DNA of 64,000 nucleotides from Phragmites australis (taxonomy: Eukaryota; Streptophyta; Magnoliopsida; Poales; Poaceae): positions 2,743,501 to 2,807,500 of the forward strand of contig NC_084939.1 in assembly GCF_958298935.1 (NCBI RefSeq). The letters are read 5' to 3'. The translations under genes were made by a program, and so were the position numbers. Below, piece by piece: positions 34,468 to 45,356 of the stretch (positions are counted from its first letter, which is position 1; every line of letters starts with the position of its first letter). The notes beneath the pieces are model-generated. The model was given only the letters and a program-made list of their open reading frames with translations, was not told the DNA's origin and did not search any database.

Positions 34468-37030
34468 ACAGTTCCAGCACAAAATAGGCAGAGTTTAACA
34501 ACTAGTTTAAATTGGACGATCTTCTCCAAAGTTTTGGTCACATGACAGGATACCGTTCACAGCTTAATGAAGATGAAGCAGTGGAGCGTCCCGTTCAATC
34601 TTCATCTTTCTGTTCCGATGGCGTTTGATCATCTCGAGTCTGAGGAGCACTTGGAAGCATCATCATTTGACTGCTGGAGGGGGTTGTGCTTGGCGCCGAG
34701 CAGATAGCTACCGATTCACCGTTTCCAGCAAGGCTTAGCACCACGAAGCAACTCAGTCCTTACTCATATCTTTTAAGAGATCTACCCATGTTTTTAAGAA
34801 GAAACATACATAAAAAATGGTGTCAATTGGGTCACGCATAAGCTTTTTATCAAAACACGCTCTATTCCGAGCCTTTCAAATAGACCAACACAAAGCTGCC
34901 AAACCAATTGTCGCAAAAGTTATTCCATTAGGAAAATTTTCCTCAATCCATTTTTAATATTGATACAAAGAGTTAGAAATGATGCTAGCACCAATAAAAA
35001 TACCAATAACCCCTAAGCCACTTTGGCAATGGAACACAAGAAGAACATGCGTTTACCAGTTTCTGGTTGAGTACCCTTGGGCTTCGTTTGAGAAAGCCTA
35101 GGAACGAACATGTTATGATTCTTGTTGTAGCTTCTCGAGTCAGAACGTTTGTACCCGGCTTCGCTTTATTAAGGAGATTAATATCGATTACCACTTTATC
35201 AGTCCTAAGAATGGATCCAAGCGAGCTAACATATTTCGTTGCCTTTGGAAATTCATAAATTTTCGTCGAAATTACATGGAAATTTTAATCCCTGATCACA
35301 TCCCATCCTATCGCAGGCCACCACGCCAGTCCTGTCGTACAAAGCTAGGGGACCAACCACCGGCTTGCCACGGCGATCCACCGGCGGCAGGCAAGGCAAG
35401 CAACCACGGCGCCGCATCCCGCGGGACACACGAGCCCGCCCTCGCTCGCTAGCTTACCGTGTAGATCCGCGAGGCCGGCCGATGCCTCGGCGCGCGCGTT
35501 TCCGTCGTCGTGGAGGCCCGGCCAGGCTACAGCGCGGGGCCAGCGCGCGCGAACACGCAGCTCTTGGCAGCTCGCGCGCGCCGGGACCTGCCCCTGCCCC
35601 TGCCAGGATAGGCGCGTGCGGTTGCCGCGGCGCTGTCACGGGGATCCCCCACGCCGTTTCCGCGGCGCGCGAGCTCACTCGTGATGGGGCGGAGGCGAGA
35701 GAGCCACGCGCGCGCCGGCGTTGGGTCCGGGGCGTCGCGCGGTACCTGCTTTCGCCGTTTGGCCCCGCCGGCGAGCGTGCGTCTCAGTCGTCGATGGACG
35801 ACGGGTGGTTGGGCGTGTGGGTTCGGTTGATGCTGTTGCGTTGGGGGGCAGAGGTCGGGGGGTTTGGCGACGTGTACATCTCACCCCGACGATTTTGCGT
35901 GTCGACGAATCTTCTTCACTGCCTTTGCATTGCCATGCGGCTAAATGGGCACTGGTTTTGGTTTACTACTTTGGTTTATTAGGATGTATTTGATTCTCTG
36001 AATTTATTTAGTTTTGTTTGATGGATATGTCTGATTTTAAAAGAAAGTATGTTTGATTATGTGTATTCACTGTTTCAATCTGATGTGACAGATACAGGTT
36101 TATACATATGCTCATATAAATGAATTAACTTAGCAGTGTATTAAAGTTATCTCCATGCGAGTATAATCACAATCTCAATGTTTATATCCGCTCGTGTGAT
36201 ATCTAATTCGGTCAATCAAATAAAAGCTCAGCCCAACCTATTTATACGAATACAATTAACTAAATATTTTTTTCAATAAATATGATTTAATTTAACCTAT
36301 CTATACAATACAGCTCTACAATACCTCATCCAAAAAACTAAATACACCCTTACTTTCTCAGTTGAAGTAGATGAAAATACATCTTTGATTCAATCGAGTA
36401 AGTTCCGGATCAACCCAATAACTCAGAAAAAGCAAAACATACATCCTCCACACAGCCCATGTATGTCATGTATCGTTATCGTCTCTGTCTCACAATCTCC
36501 TCGGTTTGTTTAGTGCATTGGTCAATGTGAGTTGATCCTTCGATATCTACATCAAACCTATCCATGCACAATTTTAAACAACAGGCAGGATTCGAGGTAC
36601 CTCCCTTTGCCCAGTGATTATAGATTAATGAAAGGAATCTGCCCTTAGTTAATCAGACGAATATCGAGCTCAAGATTCAGCTGTCGAGCGGACTCACCGT
36701 CACCGGAGTTGAATATGACCCAACAGCAATGCTGATTGGGCGGGCGAGAAATTCAAGTCCACGTATAGTATGACTTATGTTAACCGTTTATCTATTCACT
36801 TAATATTTATTTATCTATTAATTCTTTTTATATATCTTATAATTTTTTCACATATCTTTCTTATACGAATCTTAATACAAATAAATAGTTTTAAAAAATT
36901 AAATTGAAATGTACATTGATTTATATGTGATTGACATGATTATCGATTTGGTTTGCTAAATTTTGGATTGACTGAGTTGTCCGAAGAGTCCGCACTTTTG
37001 CGAAGAATCCGTAAAATTCTTTAGATAGTC
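34468..37030. other. Intergenic with a GC-rich patch (35,310-35,900)
   Basis: The GC-rich patch carries a 205-codon open frame (35,365-35,982 +) of Arg/Ala/Pro-rich sequence with no recognisable domain. Overlapping frames are also open, which is what GC-rich noncoding or captured sequence gives. It could be a captured gene piece. The rest is AT-rich and featureless. Confidence 0.4.
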
Positions 37031-37231
37031 CGCGGTTTTGAAGTGAACTGAAATGTGCAGAGAGTCCTCACATTTTCTTAGGGAGTCTGTATTTTTGCGG
37101 AGTATCTGCTCTTTTCTTCGGAGAGTCTGCAGTTTTGAAGTGAACTGGGATGTGAGGAGAGTCCGCACATTTTCTCGAAAAGTCCGTATTTTATAGATTA
37201 TTATCCGCTCTTTCTTCGAAGAGTCCGCAGT
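37031..37231. repeat. Two tandem units of about 100 bp
   Basis: Both units contain GTTTTGAAGTGAACTG, GAGAGTCC..CACATTTTCT and end in GAGTCYGCAG. The sequence around them (36,950-37,630) looks like part of a retroelement LTR ending next to the CRM pseudogene. Confidence 0.7.
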
Positions 37232-37629
37232 TAAGAAGAATTTGAATTTCTATTAGAATATGCTCTGAATTGATTTGAGTTTTTAATTGAGCATTTCGAT
37301 TGTGGACTAACTGCATATGGATTAGAGATATGTGTTTGCTTGTCTTATGGTGTGTAAGTGATGAATGTAACTTGACGTTTGACGACGGGTGATTAGAGTT
37401 AAGTAGGGTGTTTGGTGTCGAACGATTAAAGAGGTCAGACGGAGTCAAAGGTGAACCTAATAATATACGTAGATGTTAAGTAAAGTATGAAAGATGGATA
37501 AAAATAACGTATTGATAAAATCAAGCGAAAGAGATATCGAAACAGGTGACAAGACGATCTTAGAGATCGAGAGCGGAAAAAACTTACAGACGATCAGAAT
37601 TATAAAACTAAGTACACACGTCAAGTGAC

Positions 37630-38330
37630 GGTATTTTGGTTTCCGTGGACAAGGTCTCCGAAGGTTATGCCATTGTTGTGTTTCGTGGGAAGAACTACAG
37701 ACGTCCTTCTACGCTCAGACCAAGAAATCTCTTATCAAAGCGGAAGGCTCTAGCTACATCCATCGAGCTTCAGAGACATCAGGTACTATCTTGCTTTTGT
37801 CGATATTTACTCAAATTCAAACTTATATTTACTCAAATTGTCGTCGGTCATCAGGGAAGCAAATTCTATACATTTTCCTAGTGGCAAACCCTCATTCGTC
37901 TCTATCCGTTTTATTCTTACACTTGTATCATTTCTTGCAACTTTGCGACAGGCCCTCAGTCGACATGTCGCAAAGTTAAACAGAAAAGTGGAGCATCTTA
38001 AAGCGGAACTGGTACGCAGCAGTAGCCGACCGATTTGCTCTAATTAGAAGATTTGTTCTAGTACTGCATACACGCCATGATGCCATGCTATACATTGATT
38101 CTTTTTCAGGTCCAGATGGAAGGCGTGAAAGACCAAGGCGACGAGGAGTTGTACGCCAAACTAGATTCTGCGTATTCGAGCGACGAGGAAGACGTGGAGG
38201 TGATATCGTGCTGGATCCATGGGGACATGCTCGAGCCCTGCTGAACCGACCTTTGTCGATGACTCCTTTTAACATTTGTACCTGTTCACAATTTTGCCAT
38301 GTAGGATGAGGATGATGAGGTCTATCTCAG
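37630..38330 (+). pseudogene. 3' fragment of a CRM-domain (CFM3-like) splicing-factor gene, copy 1
   Basis: Four exon-like blocks with intact splice signals: up to 37,782 ([20 protein letters not shown], the end of a CRM/YhbY domain), 37,952-38,011 (ALSRHVAKLNRKVEHLKAEL), 38,110-38,199 (VQMEGVKDQGDEELYAKLDS) and 38,305-38,330 (DEDDEVYL). Such proteins bind group II introns in plastids or mitochondria. Only the C-terminal end is here, with no upstream CRM domains and retroelement-like sequence directly before it, so it is a gene fragment. The family call rests on the strongly conserved block [22 protein letters not shown]. Confidence 0.75.
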
Positions 38331-38339
38331 GTAGGGTTC

Positions 38340-39450
38340 ACGTTACCGATTGAAGCTTGTTAATCGAGCTGTGGCGGTAACTGAAAAATCGTGGTAATCG
38401 CGATAACCGCTCAAATTTTAAATAAATTTTAGATAAATTTTGTTTGAAAAAATTTAAATTTTGAGAAAAATTCGTGAGTTTAGCCTCTCAGTAACCGGTC
38501 GAATTGGACCGATTACCGAGCGATTTTCTCGATTTATCGAGCGGTTTTCTTGAATTTTCCTCATTGTCGGTAACCACTCGATTTTGTCAGTAAACGCTCG
38601 GTTTTCTCGATTTATCGAGTGATTTTCTCGATTTTCAGTGAAGTTCAATAAAAAAAGTCAAAACTTATCTCAATCTTGTAAAATCAATAACTAATTCATT
38701 TGAGCTTCAAATCAAGTGAAACAAATTTTGTTGGTTTACTTGTAATATGATCTACATGATAAAATTATTTATACTCATAAAATTTTCAAAATTTTCTGTG
38801 ACAAAATGTATTTGTTAAACCAGGTTAAATGCACAGTTTACTCTTTGCTAATCTAAAAATCATGAAACTAATTTTGTTAGTCTTCTTATATGATCCTATG
38901 TCTTTTAAAAATATATAAACTCATGAATTAGTTATTGTAACATGCAGGATTGTGTAAATGTGTTGTGACTAGATTAATTCATAACTGACCCATCACACCT
39001 CAAAAATTAGTGAAACCACTTTTATTAATTTATTTATACTATGATTTACGTAGAAAAAATAATAGTAGACATGAAAAAGTTAATTACAATGTTGTTTCTT
39101 AACATATTCACTTTATGCTAGTGAATTTTGTAAAAATCATAGAGAAATTAATAAAACTCTAAATAAAGTGAAATCAATTTTAACCTTTTAAGATACTTCC
39201 TACACAAGAAAAATATGTGTTTGCACGTTAAGCTTTTTCTAACATGAGTTAATAACTGAGCCGCACGTTTCAATTTTTTTTATTTTTTTCAAACTTTCTC
39301 CCTATAAAATATGATGCAAACGATATTATTTTTGAATTTTTTTCACAGAAGATCTTAGAATTGTGTCTAGTTTTTTTAGGATGTTTTTTATTTTTTTTAA
39401 ATTTTTTGAATTCAAATTTGGTTACCGTTCGGTTTCTGAAACTAAGCCAG
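38340..39450. other. AT-rich insert between the duplicated CRM fragments
   Basis: Begins with degenerate repeats of CGATTTATCGAG and GGTAACCGCTCG-type motifs (38,340-38,640). Similar motifs (GGTTACCGCGGTAAC, GATAACCGCTCGG) return at 40,385-40,510 just after copy 2. It is likely a transposable element, type not determined. Confidence 0.4.
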
Positions 39451-39459
39451 ATCAAGATG

Positions 39460-40141
39460 TCATCAGGGAAGCAAAATTCTATACATTTTCCTAGTGGCAA
39501 ACCCTCATTCGTCTCTATCCGTTTTATTCTTACACTGGTATCATTTCTTGCAACTTTGCGACAGGCCCTTAGTCGACATGTCGCATAGTTAAACAGAAAA
39601 GTGGAGCAGCTTATAGCGGAACTGGTACGTACCAGTAGCCGACCGATTTGATCTAATTAGAAGATTTGTTCTAGTACTGCATACACGCCATGATGCCATG
39701 CCATACATTGATTCTTTTTCAGGTCCAGATGGAAGGCGTGAAAGACCAAGGCGACGAGGAGTTGTACGCCAAACTAGATTCTGCGTATTCGAGCGACGAG
39801 GAAGACGCGGAGGTGAGGCTGGTGGCACCGCTGAGGATGGAACCTCCCACGATGGCAGCTACTCTTTATATGACGAGGCAGGTTACTCCGACGAAGAGGA
39901 TGCTGGTGATTACTCCGACGAGGATGATGAAGGCGACGAGAGTGTCGGTTCTGACGAGGAGGAGGAGGACGAAGACGTCGCTGGTTTTCGCGACGACATA
40001 GATACTGAACTATCTGGCAGAGGAAAGTACAGGTCAGAAGGCGGTGGCTCGGATGGAAACGAGAAGCGTAGCGAGGCAATTGACGTGAGAAAGAGCTCGC
40101 ACAGTGAGCATCCGACCGAACTGACGAGCTCTTGCAGCTAG
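39460..40141 (+). pseudogene. CRM-domain (CFM3-like) gene fragment, copy 2, extending to the stop
   Basis: 39,461-39,812 is a near-identical duplicate of 37,848-38,199. Its first exon block reads ALSRHVA then TAG, a nonsense change of the Lys codon in copy 1. From 39,812 the small DEDDEVYL exon and its introns are absent, and an acidic tail continues in another frame (YDEAGYSDEEDAGDYSDEDD... to TAG at 40,141). Copy 2 thus preserves the original C-terminus that copy 1 lacks. Confidence 0.72.
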
Positions 40142-41458
40142 ATGTCCTGTATGCACAGCAAGTAAATCGCACCCACCCATTGGGTCGCCGTCGACTCGCC
40201 GCGGTTGAGCAGGTTTTACTGGCTGGCGCGTAATGCCACGCGTGATGTTCTGCGGCGCGTCAGCTCGCGGGCGGATGCTCTGGGCCGTATCGCGGCTAAC
40301 GCAACGGGTCCTGCGCCTGACGCCCTCGCGCTCCGGCCAAGGTTTACGAATATGTTTTACTTTCGAAAACTGTTCGGCGGTGGTAATCGCGGTTACCGCG
40401 GTAACATACAGTAATTCGGTGAAATTCAATAGAAATTGATTGAATTTTATTAAATTTTTAATTTTTTTAATTTTAAATTAAAGTTGGATCGATAACCGCT
40501 CGGTTTATAAAAACAGTACGGACCAAATTCTCCAATAACTATGATAAACAAAGAATTGCGGACGATATTTATAACCTACTCTGGCCAAACCCATCCGGAG
40601 TACGAGTAAATAGAGCCTGGCACAGCGCTCGATCTACGCGTGAAATTGCAAACCGTTCCCGGGGAAAATGCTCTGCTTTTCTTTTCTTTTTTTAGAAGGG
40701 GAAATACTCTGCTAGCTTAAGGACACGCCGTACGCAGTCTTCCGCCCGGTGCAAATAAATTGCAACGGGGATTTTGTGTCGGCGCATATTGGTCAGTTAA
40801 CATTTTAGCTAGGATGCAAAACAGTCACATATTTAGAGAAGCAGCTTGTGAAAAATCAGCTCTTAGTTAACATTTTGTGTCTGCAAATATGAGACACGGA
40901 TACTGATATTAAAATCTGACTCGATTTTAATATCTGATTTGGTAAATAAAATCTGAACACATGAAATACATATGGGAGTCCGAGTGTCCGATTTAAAAAA
41001 AAAATTGTACAATGGTGTCTAGATAACTTGATTACTTGCTAGTCGGCATGCCAAGTCGTAGATGCAGCAGTTGGTTTCTTGTGCCTTATTCAGGGCACCT
41101 GGAGTTCTGGACAGAACATGCATGTGACTCTGGCCAGCAGCTACGAAAGTGAGAAAAAAAAACGCACACACACAACTGTACTTTAGCCGTCACCAAACAT
41201 AGGATAGCCCAGTGTCCCTATCATTAAGGTGCGTACTTAGCCAGTCCAATGCTCATCGTTGTTCCCATGCAAGTGTACAAATCATCACTCATAACCAGAG
41301 GAAGAAACAAAAAGGCAAGAACGGAGAGTGATAGTTCGTTTGGTAGAGTTTAAGAGACCGTCTACCCAGTTTCGAACTCGGATGCTCATGTCGGTGCGAA
41401 TACCTTAAAAAAGTTTTTTTACTCCACTCTCTTAATAAAGTCACGGAGCCTTCTTCTT
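40142..41458. other. Intergenic, no gene recognised
   Basis: Includes a short GC-rich piece (40,190-40,345) and the third SINE-like repeat. No gene found. Confidence 0.45.
40880..41020 (+). repeat. SINE-like dispersed repeat, copy 3
   Basis: Ends GAGTGTCCGATTTA followed by ten A, the same 3' end as copy 2 read on its minus strand. The 5' part is diverged. Confidence 0.4.
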
Positions 41459-41725
41459 AGACTATCTCTAATTATATTTCTTTCATTTTATTTTCTTCTC
41501 AATTTCTCTTCTCGTTCTCATTTATTTTATTTTATTTCATCTCGACAGTTTCCTTTATTTTGTTTCCCTTCGAAAGTATTTGTGAAGGGAAAGGAGAGAT
41601 GATCTCATCTTAAAAAAAAAATGCCTTTAAAAATTCTTTTGTAAAGTAAAATTATTGGAGTCCTTGAAAAAAAACCTCTTTATAAAAGGATTCTGGGCCT
41701 TTACAGAAATTGTTGGAGATAATAT
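41459..41725. mobile_element. MITE family with AGACTATCTC-type terminus, copy c
   Basis: Starts AGACTATCTCTAATTATATT and ends ACAGAAATTGTTGGAGATAA, its imperfect complement. It lies about 340 bp before the GAUT start codon and is followed by an A/G-only tract (41,728-41,776). Confidence 0.65.
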
Positions 41726-42066
41726 TAAAAAAAAAAGAAAAAGAAAAAGAAAAGAAAAGAAAAGAAAAGAAAAGAGAGAATTTCCAGAAGCGCGTACTGA
41801 CAACCGCCGCTCCCCACGAAAGACAAACGCCTCGCACACCCAGATCGAACCCACCACACGCACTGACAGTGGGGCCACCCTCATCTTCCGTCCCCACACG
41901 TCATGGACCCATCCCCACCAACACCACCTGCGCTTCCACACTAGCTTCTCCCAGAAGCGCACTGCTCTCGTAGCCGTAGGCGAGTGGCGAGCCCGCCGAA
42001 TTCGAGAGAGGCTGGGAAGGCGGAGGAGCTCGCGGCGGTGAGCGACTCTCACTGCGGGCGGCGGCG

Positions 42067-45000
42067 ATGAGGGCGGGCGGCGGGAGGGAGCCGCCGTCGT
42101 CGTCGTCGGCGGCGGCGGCGCTTGCGGTCGCGCTGCGGGTGCTGCTGATCGCGACGGCCTGCGGCCTCGTCTTCGCGCTCCTCAACCTCCCCGACGTCCC
42201 CGGTGAGCGCGCTCTCCTGGCCCAGCCGTCTCTCGCGACGCCGGCCACTGCTCATTGATCCGCGTGCTTAATTAGCGCTAATCTGGCAGGGACCGCGGGT
42301 TCCGTAGCGCGTTTGGCGTGTGTGTGTTTGTGTGCTGACAGCGATGGCGTTGAATTCGCTTTGCGTGCAGGTGGGGGAGGTGGGGCCCGGTTGTCGGTGG
42401 AGCAGGTGAGCCGTCCCGATCCTCATCCTGATTCTAGTTTCCTTCCGTTCTGACAATCCCGTTTCGGTTCGTTTCGCCTTTTCGGATGTGGATTTGGTGT
42501 TTCTTTTCGCAGGGGCTGATTCGAGAGGCCAGGAGACTGAACGTCGTCGCCGAAGAGGTAATTCTGTTGTGAACTTGCAGTGGTGTTTGTTCCTTTGCGT
42601 ACATGCATATGTATGATTGTGCTGTTTTTATTTGATTTTGATCCCTGCCAGTAGTTGTGTTCAATGCAGTTATAGAGTGGAAAAGTTTAGTAGTTGTTGT
42701 TTGTTCGATTCATACTTAGCCAGAGTAGTATACGGATGCCAGATTGTTGTGTTCTTTGATGTGCTCAAATCTGAGGCTTAGTAGAACTACAGGGACATGG
42801 CTAACATTTTTTCAGGGCAAAGTAAATTAAAGAATTAAAGCGCCGGGGGGGGGGGGGGGCTTTTTTTCTGCTTTTTGCTTCTCTATAGTGTTATGTCTGA
42901 TGCTTTTCTTAGCCCACAATGAACATAGCGCAGTTTTGGTTTGATCCCCTATGTTTCTGAATTATGTGATGTTATCTTCCTGCTTTAGAATCATTCCTTC
43001 AACCTGTTGGAATATGTGTCGAATATGTGTACATAGCAGGTTACATATAGACTTGAGTTGTAATTAGGTGGAACTAAGATTCCGGGCCTTTAAATAGAAT
43101 ACACCACCATTTTAACTATAAGCAAGATTGAAATAGTTGGGGAGGAGCACCCGTAGTTATGCCCTGAGGATGTAGACAACTTGGCCGAATCTCATTAAAA
43201 AAACATCGTGTCTTGTGTGTTGATCTTGTGCTTGGCTTGATGATCCTGGTGATGCTTCTGCTAAAATCCTAACAAGTGGTACCAGAGCCATGAAGAAAGA
43301 TCAAGGGAAGACACGAGTATATGTTCCATACTGCGCAAGGCTTGCACGGGTCCGGGGAAAGATGGCGCAAGGTGGAGCATGGCGGCGATCGACGACTCGA
43401 TCGGTGGATTCGGACACTTCGAGTGTGGCGGTTCGAACCGTCCGATGGGCTGCATCAACGGGGATCCGTTCAGACGTGGAGATCGGGTTGATGGCGGCTG
43501 GTGGCTGCTGTTCGATAGGAGTCGATCAGACGTGACGGCCAGGTTCGATAGTGCGGCTGGAAGACGTCGCGGACAAGGCGACGACTTCGACTCACGGTCT
43601 GATTGATGGGCGTTCAATCCAGATCAGAGCGGCTGTTGTTTGCTCAAGGTGGAGCAGCAACAGCGGTGGCGAAAGTCATGGTGGACTTCGGAGGTTGCGA
43701 AGGCGTTCGGGAGTCGGACTCGTCGGGTGGCCAGGTCACGTGGAACTTGTCGGGTGGCTAGGTCGCGTGGAACTCGTCGGGTGGCCAGATCCCGTGGAAC
43801 TCGTCGGGTCGGTGTGCGCACGTGGGTGTGGCGTGCTAGAGCAGTCACGCGGTACTGCACCGGGTGGCTACATGCAGAGTTTGGCGTACGGCGGCTGAGA
43901 ACGCACCGAAGCGTTCGGCAGCCTGTTTGGCCAGGTGGACCGGTGTACAGTGGCGCGGCCCAAGCGCAAGCCGCAAGGTGTGGTCATCTCGGGCGGTTTC
44001 AGTTGGGGAGGAGCGCCCGTAGTCATGCCTCAAGGATGTAGGCAACTTGGTCGAACCTCGTTAAAAAACATCGTGTCTTATATGTTGATCTTGTGCTTGG
44101 CTTGATGGTCCTGGTGATGCTTCCGCTAAAATCTTAACACAACTAATGCACTTAAAAGATGTTATTTTTTGGTCAATTTTTCAGCAGATGGACGGGCAAA
44201 CTGATGAAATTGCTGCAGAAGAAGATGAAAGAATATCTGAATCTCCCCAGGCACCAAAGAGAAGATATGGATGATGCAAGATCAGCTAATTATGGCCAAG
44301 GCGTACTTGCATTTCGCTTCTTCACATGGCAGTGTACATTTAGTTCGAGAGCTGAAATTGAGGATTAAAGAGATAGAAAGGTCAATAAGCCACTCTAGTG
44401 GAGGTTCTCATGTACCTGGGAGGTAAGCCTTTTGACAATGCTTATGACAGTAGTTCACTCATGCAAATGCTTCATCAAGTAAACCAACTGAGAATCTGAG
44501 ATAAAAAAAGAAAACACCATGCAGTGCATTGCAGAAAATGAAGGCAATGGAAATGACCCTATCCAAAGCTCAGAGAACATACCCACGTTGCTCTCAGATG
44601 ACATCCAAGCTACGTGCAATGACGCATAACAGTGAAGAATTGGTCAGAGCACATCAAAGTGAATCTTCATTCCTTGAGCAGGTTGCTGTGAGGGCATTAC
44701 CCAAAGGCCATCACTGCCTAGCAATGCGACTTACCACAGAATACTTTTTGTTAGATCCTAAGGAAAGAGAGTTCCCTAAAAGATTCAGCAAGCGGATGGA
44801 TGACTTTTATCATTATGCAGTATTCTCAGACAGTGTGCTAGCAACTGCAGTGGTTGTCAACTCTACAATTGCTGCATCGAAGGTATGGCCTTAAATTTGT
44901 TGAGCAGTAATACTTTATGTGCTTTTCTAGGAATTCCGGGTTATATCTATGCTTTGTAATACAAATCCATATCCTTTTTGGGTTCATTATGCGCAAGAAA

Positions 45001-45325
45001 GGAATTTTGAGTGGCTACTTTTTCTGTAGACAGGAGGTGATTTTAAGCATGTGCGTTTCTGCATGTCTATATTAAACTCTATGTCCAGGTTTGTCTAAGT
45101 ACGATGGACACATTATGGATAGTTATTGTTCGATGGTATTATTCATATGATGAATATATACATAAAAGGAACATGTGACCAAGAAGGAATGCACTGAGTT
45201 ATTCGGTGTAACTTGTTTTTTTCGACGAAGCAATGGAGGGCAAAGCGCCCACCTAAGTCGTATTACTTGAGCCCAGGTGCAGAGAGTTCGGTGCAAGCGA
45301 GCCGACGCGACGCTCGTGGGTGTGG

Positions 45326-45356
<31 letters not shown>

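Noticed and set aside
35365..35982. A 205-residue protein-coding gene
   Set aside because: No recognisable domain, overlapping open frames on both strands, no splice or start support; kept only as an observation.
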